From positions 10,374,741-10,438,740 of the forward strand of contig NC_062213.1 in assembly GCF_902686445.1 (NCBI RefSeq): a stretch of 64,000 bases of DNA, written 5' to 3'. Every line of letters begins with the position of its first letter. Positions within the stretch are counted from its first letter, which is position 1. This stretch comes from Sciurus carolinensis. Taxonomy: Eukaryota > Chordata > Mammalia > Rodentia > Sciuridae. The position numbers were made by a program, and so were the translations under genes. The notes under the pieces were generated by a model that ran no database searches, was not told the DNA's origin, and saw nothing but the letters and a program-made list of their open reading frames with translations. Shown in pieces: positions 57,318-64,000 of this stretch.

Positions 57318-58687
57318 TTTCTCCCTTTCTTTCTTAAATTAAAAGAAAAGAAAGAACCTGCCCTGGCCTCAGAACACCAGGCGGACAACATTATGTGGTT
57401 ATAATTGAGTTACAGTCTCTTTTTTATCATGGTATTTATTTTTTGCCTCTTATTTACAGCAGTAATAGAAGGTTTCTTTAAAAATGAATATGAAAATATC
57501 TATTATGTTAGAATATATTTCAAGGAAGGACAAGTTCCTGTTGGTTCAGGTTGTGAAAAAAATATGGAGAAAGCACCAAAAAGTTTGAAAGCCTACAGCT
57601 GTTTGGTGTTTCCACTCCTGACCAGTTCTGAGACTCCAAGGGGCATGAGGATACAGAAGCCTTGGTCCCTCTCAGTCACTCATTGGTAGTTGGATCTGAC
57701 ATCCACCTTTACCCCTTGGCTGCAGCCCCCCTGCCAGCACCCTGCCCCTGACAGCTTGGTAGTTTTTGACACAGTGTGAGCACACACGTGCAGTTCAGTA
57801 CCTCCCTAGCCTAGATTGTTAAGCTAGAACTTGGAATCTGGATGCAAAGTTACTCACTGGGAATTTCTACTGCTAATGTTCATCACTGAATGGAAGGAAT
57901 AAAGAAAGCACTTACTGTCTGCATCAAACCCTTCAGCTTGCCGTGAAGCTGAGGTTCAAGGAGGCTGCCATTTACCTGGGTACACATAGCTATGAAGTTG
58001 TATGGTCTCGTGCAGGTGTTTTGACAGTACTAAATACAGACAGTGCCAATCTTCTGAGATTGCCTTGAAGATAAGATGTGGCAAGCAATGAGCCCTCAGC
58101 ACAGCATGGACAGCTGGTGTGTGTCAGCACCCCTCCCCACTCCTACACAGGGTACGGATGGCTTCCATGCCCCCCTTAATTTCTCACAGTGTCCTGAGTG
58201 CAGTAGGTGTCTGAGACATGTCTGCCAATTGACTAGTCAAATCCTCTGGAAAGAAACAAGCAGCTGCACCAACCACCTCTCAGGTCAGCAACTCTGACTT
58301 ACCACATATGAGGTACCTGCCATTTTACATGCCTTAAATAGATATTTCTTTCCCACAAATGCAAGCACAAAAAAAAATTAGCTGAGTTAACTTCCTGCCT
58401 CAGAAGAAATTTTGGTTGCTGTTAAGTGGTTGTGCAGAGGAATAAATTCCTAAGCAAATTAAAGTCTCCTTGATCTGCCTGGATGCCCTTGACTCTAATG
58501 CTTGATACCATCTTGAATAAGTTAGCCCAGCTTCCCTTCAGCCTCTACTTCTAAGAAAAATGGTAGGAACCCTTTTCTCTTCAAAGTTTTTCTAAAGACA
58601 AAAGGAGGTGGCAGATGATAGTAACTAAAAATGATTAATATAATTCCATTACATAATGTCTTTATAATGTAAGATAAGTTGTACATT
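57315..58687. other. Unique DNA, no gene seen
   Basis: The + strand frame of 94 codons at 57405-57689 begins hydrophobic, but has no homologue I recognise, and its surroundings are non-coding in character. 57920-58080 may hold very weak MIR pieces. Confidence 0.4.
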
Positions 58688-58905
58688 TTACTCGGAAGCA
58701 GAGAAGTAGACTGGTAGAAGTATTAGTGGCAGTTTTGCAGCCACACAACCTTGGGCAAGTTGTTTCATATCACTGAGTCTTTCTCTCATCAGTACAATGG
58801 TTAGAACAACTGCGGATATCGCATTGGTTCCTATGACGACTAAGGGAAATAACACACACGACTCCCCATATGCAGTCAGGAACACAGTAGGCTCTAAAGA
58901 ATGAA
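58688..58905 (+). repeat. MIR SINE, nearly full length
   Basis: 'ccacacaaccttgggcaagt', 'tcactgagtctttctctcat' and 'cagtacaatggttagaacaa' follow MIR to 'gtaggctctaaagaatgaat'. Confidence 0.75.
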
Positions 58906-58917
58906 TTCACTCATTCT

Positions 58918-59045
58918 GTCTTCTGTTTGTTCAGCAAGAATTTATTGAGCACCTTTTACATGCCAGACACAAGGCTAGGTGCAGGAGGTACATTCGTGGA
59001 TACAGCTGACAAATACCTGTACCCGGCAGGGCAGGTGGTGCCAGG
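58918..59045 (-). repeat. L2 3' end fragment
   Basis: 'gtttgttcagcaagaattta', 'ttgagcaccttttacatgcc' and 'agacacaaggctaggtgcag' read as the complement of the L2 3' end. Confidence 0.7.
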
Positions 59046-59489
59046 ACCTCTCTCTCTTCCCTGTCAAGGTGCATGGGCTTCCTGTGATGTCCCTAGCCTC
59101 GGGTGGGTGTCAGTTGCTTATTTGGAGGAAAGCCTTCTTTATCTTCTGGAATTAGTGTATGGGGCAGGTGGGCATGCTAGAGAAGGGACGTGGCTAGGGC
59201 TTGAAGTCATAGCACTTGGTCACTGGAATTGCTCCTGAACATGACCTTCCTCTCCGCTGTGTCACTGAGTGACAGGAGGGTCTGGGAAGGAAAACGGCAT
59301 TCCTGTAGCTCCTCCACCAGTTGGAAATGGCATTTGACTCAAGCTGCAAAATTTAGTTTTAAAAGCTTGAACATTTCCTAAGTGATAAACTAAGTAACAG
59401 AGCCAGTATGTTACTTTGAGATCAGAGGGCCTCAAAGGCTTTGCATGGAAGTAAAATGGGAGAGGGCGTGCTGGCATGAATTCCAGCAC
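59046..59489. other. Unique DNA, no gene seen
   Basis: Nothing recognised. Confidence 0.4.
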
Positions 59490-59672
59490 CTTCTTTGTGT
59501 CAAAGGCTGTTCTTCATGCTACTGGGTCACACGTCTAAATATACGTGACAACCCAGGTATTATTTCCCAATAGAGAAACTGAGGCCCAGAAAGTTGAAAT
59601 GACATATCCAAGATTACTCAGTTATCACAGGGTAGAGCTCACACTCAAATTTGGCAATGCAGTATTATATTT
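59490..59672 (-). repeat. MIR SINE
   Basis: 'tatttcccaatagagaaact', 'gaggcccagaaagttgaaat' and 'ttatcacagggtagagctca' follow MIR in reverse. Confidence 0.75.
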
Positions 59673-61217
59673 AACTGAGGGTTTTTCTATAGTCAGTCTG
59701 TAATTGGCCACATGTGAGGTCTGGACCATACACTTGAACCTGTCTTAAATGTCACATTTCACTGCACATCCGTGCAAGGAGCACCTGCGGCATTGACAAG
59801 TCACAGCACGGGGCATGGGTCCTCCAGATTCTGTAATCGTCAGTTTCACTGCTAACATCCATCATTTCCTAGAGGGCTGACAACCTCCCTCCAGCCTCCC
59901 CCTGTCTTAAATTGCTTTGAGTCTCATTTGGCGTCCTGTACATTACCAGCTTCTTAACCAGTGATTCTCACAAGGTCCTTACCGAGGCGTTAAATTTCCT
60001 CAAGCTCTCAGTTGGCTTTTTTTTTTTACCTGTGTGTTAGAACGTGGTCGATTCTAGCTTCCTGGATTTAGCAACTTGCCAAAGAGAGAAGCGTGTTGGA
60101 GAGGTGCCTTCTGTGGAATCAAGGGCTGGAGCAGAGCATGGGTGGCCCCACTTCGTAGGCATTTCCCAGGTCTACCTTCCTCTCTGGGTGGGACTGTGGA
60201 GGGGAGTCTGGTCCTCCAAACAGCATCAGGTAAGGGACTCATGACCTTCTTTGTTCGATGACAAAACTTTTGATCAGTCATTGGGTGACATTTCCTGGTC
60301 CTACCTCTGTGTTCCTTCAGGGTCTTTTCTTGCCTGCCCTATTATAGGAACAAATGCTGCTGCCTTCTCAACAACCTTCTATTACATATTCTCCCAACGT
60401 CCATTCAGTGGGCACTTTGGGAGCTTCTGGGGTAGGACCACAGCACATGGACGCAGCTGACTGGGCTGGAGAGGACTAGTCCCTAATACAAACAGGATCC
60501 ATAGACTCTTCCCCTGAGAATGAGGTCTTGGACTGCAGAGATACCATCAGCTGTCATTCTCTATCTAGGAACTGTGAGTATGACGTATTTAAGAAAAGTA
60601 TTGGTCACCACGTTACCCAGGGGACAAGAAAGATGGAACAGAGAGAGAGAGAAATTGAAAAAAGGAGGAATGAATGTGCTTTGCACAGAAAGGGGCAGAA
60701 GAAGAAGGCACATCCAAGCCAGGTCCTGGTAATACCTTGGACTTGGCACCATCTTTCCATGAGATGAGCCAATCTTGCTTTGGCTTTATTTTAATAGTAA
60801 GTTCCCTTAATTTCTTAGGTATCTTTCAATTGATTCTCTCTTAATTTCAATCAAGATATCCTAAATATTAAAGCACAGACCCCCAACAAACCACCCTGCT
60901 CCCAGTTCCCACACCTTCCATCCATCAGTCTTCCAGGCCAGTGCCCATGCCGCCCTCACCTGGCCTGCCCTCCTGAGCCATGGGCCCAGGCTCTTGCTCC
61001 TCTGTGTAGTCTTGCCTATTTCCCAGTGTGGGCCACAGAGGTGCAGCTGTGCACTGAGTGCTCAAAACCAGGGCCAGACAGACTCTGTCTGGGCTGTGCT
61101 GACTAATGGCAGAACCTCAAGTCAATGATCTATAATGAAGGTGTCTGATCCTAAGTTTCCTTGGTTACAGACAGACAAAAATCCAGTTCTTGTCTCACAA
61201 AATTTGGTGGGAGGCTC
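59673..61217. other. Unique DNA with one exon-like interval
   Basis: No gene is supported. The interval 60041-60229 is bounded by an acceptor-like and a donor-like site (see findings). Confidence 0.45.
60041..60229 (+). other. Exon-like interval (tentative)
   Basis: Upstream is a T run then '...cctgtgtgttag', acceptor-like. The right edge is 'catcag|gtaagg', a strong donor word at 60230-60235. A frame is open through the whole 189 bases (189 is divisible by 3) and encodes no recognised domain. Because splice words this good occur by chance in tens of kilobases, this may be a non-coding RNA exon or nothing. Confidence 0.2.
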
Positions 61218-61278
61218 AGCTGGGATGATGTGTGCACAGCACTGAGCACAAGGCCTGGTACATAAGGAGCACTTGGTA
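61218..61278 (+). repeat. MIR 3' end fragment
   Basis: 'cagcactgagcacaaggcct' and 'ggtacataaggagcacttgg' follow the MIR 3' end. Confidence 0.55.
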
Positions 61279-61284
61279 GTCTCT

Positions 61285-61677
61285 ATCACCACCACCATCA
61301 CCAACATCACATCACCTCCAGCACCATCACCACCACCATCATCACCACTACCACCACCATCATCACCACTACCACCACCATCACCATCACTATCACCATT
61401 ACCATTGCCACCAACACCATCATCACCACCATTACCACCACCATCACCACCTCTACCCCAACCATCACCACCACTGTTACCATTATCATTACCACCAGCA
61501 CCATCATCACCCCCACCATCACCACCATCACCATTACCACCAGCACCATCACCACCACTATTACAATTATAATTACCACCAGCACTATCATCATCACCAC
61601 CATCATCATTGCCACCATCACCACCATCACCACTATCACCACCACCATCATCACCATCATCATCATCATCATCACTA
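61285..61677. repeat. ACC/ATC trinucleotide-type array
   Basis: About 390 bases made almost only of CAC, CAT, ACC, ATC and ATT triplets, irregularly mixed, starting directly after the MIR end and its A/C-rich terminus. Read on the - strand it gives Asp/Gly-rich or Val/Met-rich open frames (188 and 122 codons), which are products of the repeat. Confidence 0.97.
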
Positions 61678-61747
61678 TTGCTCCTCATGTATCACAAGAA
61701 TGAACTGATTGTATAACGTTATTGTGATCAAAGTAGTTTTCCATTTC

Positions 61748-62245
61748 TATAATTAGTTACCACAAACTTGATGGCTTAAAAATACCCTTTTGTCACAGTT
61801 CTAAATCTAGGGATGGTACAGCTGGCCCTCTGCACAGGGTATCATGAGCTGCTCTCAAGGCTTTGGCCAGGCTGCATCCTCTCCTGAATCCTGGAACCCT
61901 GTCCCAAGTCCATTCAGATTGTTGGCAGAATCCGGTTCCTGTGGTCGAGGACCGAGGTGCTATTTCCTTCCTGGTTGTCAGCCAGAGGTCTTTGTCAGCT
62001 GTTAGAAACCACCCACATTCCCAACCATGTGCCCCTTCACCTTCGGAGCCAACAATGAGAATCTCACTTGTATCGAATCCTTCCCGTGTTTCCAATCTCT
62101 TACTCCTCTGTCTCTTTGCCTTAGACTGTGATTTAAAGGGCTCCAATGGTAACTTTCTAACTCAAAATCAACTGGGTCATACAAGGAAACCCAGTCACGG
62201 TAGTGAAATCCACCATATCCACACTCTTTGCAGTTATGCGAGGGC
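61748..62245 (-). repeat. MLT1-like MaLR LTR
   Basis: 'taattagttaccacaaactt', 'gatggcttaaaaatacccttttg'-like start, 'gttggcagaatccggttcct' and 'tcaccttcggagccaacaat' read as the complement of an MLT1-type LTR. The right end is vague. The two longer frames inside (117 and 270 codons, opposite strands) are read from this decayed LTR and its flank and are not genes. Confidence 0.6.
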
Positions 62246-64000
62246 AAGAATCCCAGAGGCCACTTCAGAGTTCTGCTGTCACTATGAACCTACAGGAGTG
62301 AACCTCCCAGCATGGGACTTGGCACCTGGCAGATATTCACTGAATAATGCTCACAGTTATTTTGTTGTTCTAATTATTAGCATTAATCTCAGTCATTCCC
62401 CACCAGGTTTCTATCTTCCTCTGTGTCAATCCTACCACCTCTCTCAGCTTTTCTCCTCCTCCTTTCTATTCACTTATGGGAAAAAAAACATTTGCATCCC
62501 TGTAAGCTTCAACGATTTGGTGGCTGTACGTTTGAGTAGAAGAGTCTGTTGGAAGTCGTGGCTCAGCTGTGACTGCTTGGGAAGCAACTGTCCTTTAGGA
62601 AAGGGTTTTCAAAGTGCTCACTCTGGCAGATTCAAATATTTCCACCTGAAAACAGTTGACCCTTTGCAATTGTGATTTATGTAAACAGACTCAGAAAACA
62701 CTTTGCAACACTGATAGAGCTAAGAGTTGCTGAGTAGATAATCTATACCCCTCCAGCTCTGCCCAGTCCCGCCATGTTAGTGTGCGTGGCAGTGTGGAGG
62801 AAAATGGGTCTTTTGATGGATAGGGTCAGAGAAGAAGCCCATTTACCCACCATTCCCTGCCAGGCCTTTTGCTGGGTTGTGAGACGGAGGTGTGAGGAAG
62901 CCAAGTGTGGAACCCACTCATGCCAAGAGCACATGCCAAGTGGACTAGGCTGATGGTGACACATAAGCCCATATATTAAATGATTTCAGACAGGGTCAAG
63001 TTTTTCCTGCTTATCCATCTTCAGAATCTAAGTCCAATATAAGATGTGATTCCATTAGGAATGCATAAATATCTAGTTTATGTTATTTATCAATATTAGT
63101 GTTCTGTAAAATATTATTAACAGCAAACATTTATTCCACGTCTAGCAGCTAAGACAAGGGGGATAAGGCACCTGTTTAGGTTGTCTGCTCTCTTAAGCTG
63201 GGGGAAAGAGTGATGCAGATGTGTGTGAAATGAATGGAGGAAAGCCGGATACAGGCATCTGCTCTTTCTTCCCATTGACTTTCAAAGTCTAAGGTGGAAG
63301 CCAAGTTTCCATTGGTGCTTTTGGTGTAGCTCTCCAGGTTATTTTTTAGCTCCAAGTTGATGCTAATGTTGATCCTACAGTTAAAATATAACCCGAAATG
63401 CATCCTAAAGTGCTAGTATTTCCGCACACTTTGGCAGAACATCAAGGTCAAGCTGGCCACCGATGGGTAAGCCTGGGATTTAGCATTTTCCACACCAGCA
63501 CCTAAGTCCACATGATGTTGTGAAATGGATGAATAGAATCTAGATTAGAAAGCAAAGGAAACTGAACACAGGATGGAAGATTTGCTTCCAACAGAATCCC
63601 AATCGAGGCATAAAACGTGCTTCCAGTTGATGTTTGTCTGGGACTGATTTTGAAAATGGCTCTTGTGTTTAATGAGGTTTTACTTCAACTTTTAAATAGA
63701 CTAGTCCAACCTCAGCTGGCGCCATGAGTGGAGTGTCCTGGCCTGGGAAAGAGTAGTGTTAGCTGGAGTCACTTAAAGATGCATGTATAATTTGACTTGA
63801 AAGAGAGAATTTCATTTTTCTCACACGAGATGCATGAGGCAGGCAGCTAGTGACGTTTGTGCAGCAGTTCAGCAGTGGGGGGCCAGTGTCTCAGTTACTG
63901 AGTCATGCCAGGCGTTCCTCCCGATTGCTGCGTTGGCTTCACAGGGCTCCCTGTCTACACACATCCAATCTATGTACAGGCAGAAGGAGGCAGAGGAACA
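62246..64000. other. Unique DNA, no gene seen
   Basis: About 1.75 kb without a recognised repeat. 63640-63960 looks like single-copy sequence that might be conserved (see findings). Confidence 0.45.

Noticed and set aside
61285..61677. A CRISPR-like array of short repeats
   Set aside because: There are no spacers or fixed repeat units, only irregular triplets, in a mammalian genome.
61122..61688. 188-codon Asp/Gly-rich frame that looks like an acidic repeat protein
   Set aside because: Its sequence comes entirely from the ACC/ATC triplet array.
61863..62675. 270-codon open frame on the + strand
   Set aside because: It starts inside an MLT1-like LTR remnant and runs into unique DNA. A second frame overlaps on the other strand, and no domain or splice context is visible.

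Overview
The window is mammalian nuclear DNA, most likely from a squirrel-like rodent (Sciuridae or a close relative). Three observations support this. There are ID-type (tRNA-derived) SINEs. There are two copies of a composite SINE in which a 7SL/B1-like part is joined to an ID-like part (the B1-dID arrangement, known from sciurids, dormice and some other rodents). There are also several related L1 3' ends of a type I associate with squirrel genomes. Older layers shared by all placental mammals (MIR, L2, MER5-like hAT elements, a Tigger-like element, MLT1/MaLR LTRs, old L1) fill much of the rest. Family names come from memory of consensus sequences, not from a database search, and boundaries are usually good to about 10-30 bases.

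I found no protein-coding gene, rRNA, tRNA or CRISPR that I can support. All open reading frames are short, overlap on both strands, start at arbitrary ATGs and match no family I know, except for decayed L1 ORF2 pieces. The window reads as intergenic DNA or the inside of a large intron.

Layout. 0-9 kb: unique DNA with a nested LTR pair (580-1400), a cleanly bounded solo LTR (1765-2214), and MIR and L2 pieces. 9.2-10.7 kb: a 5'-truncated L1. 10.7-23.4 kb: mostly unique, with MaLR LTRs at 12.7 and 18.2 kb, an ID SINE with an exact target duplication at 16.2 kb, and L2 and old L1 pieces. 23.5-36.4 kb: dense old repeats, including a DNA element split by an ERVL-like LTR (25 kb), another split by a B1-dID SINE (32.3 kb), and an L1 3' end split by a second B1-dID (34.5 kb). 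36.6-43 kb: many MIR and L2 pieces and an old L1 split by an ID. 43.3-48.3 kb: a long, old, inverted L1 carrying two younger L1 3' ends. 48.3-56 kb: MIRs, one split by a Tigger-like transposon with a TA duplication, and another young L1. 56-64 kb: mostly unique, with a (CT)n tract, a 390-base ACC/ATC array and an MLT1-like LTR.

The genes do not work together here because there are none. What the window preserves is the order of insertions: MIR, L2 and DNA elements first, MaLR/ERVL LTRs and old L1 next, then B1-dID, ID, young L1 and the solo LTR. Possible functional non-coding pieces (two CTCF-like motifs, one exon-like interval, two segments resembling conserved non-coding elements) are marked as tentative.
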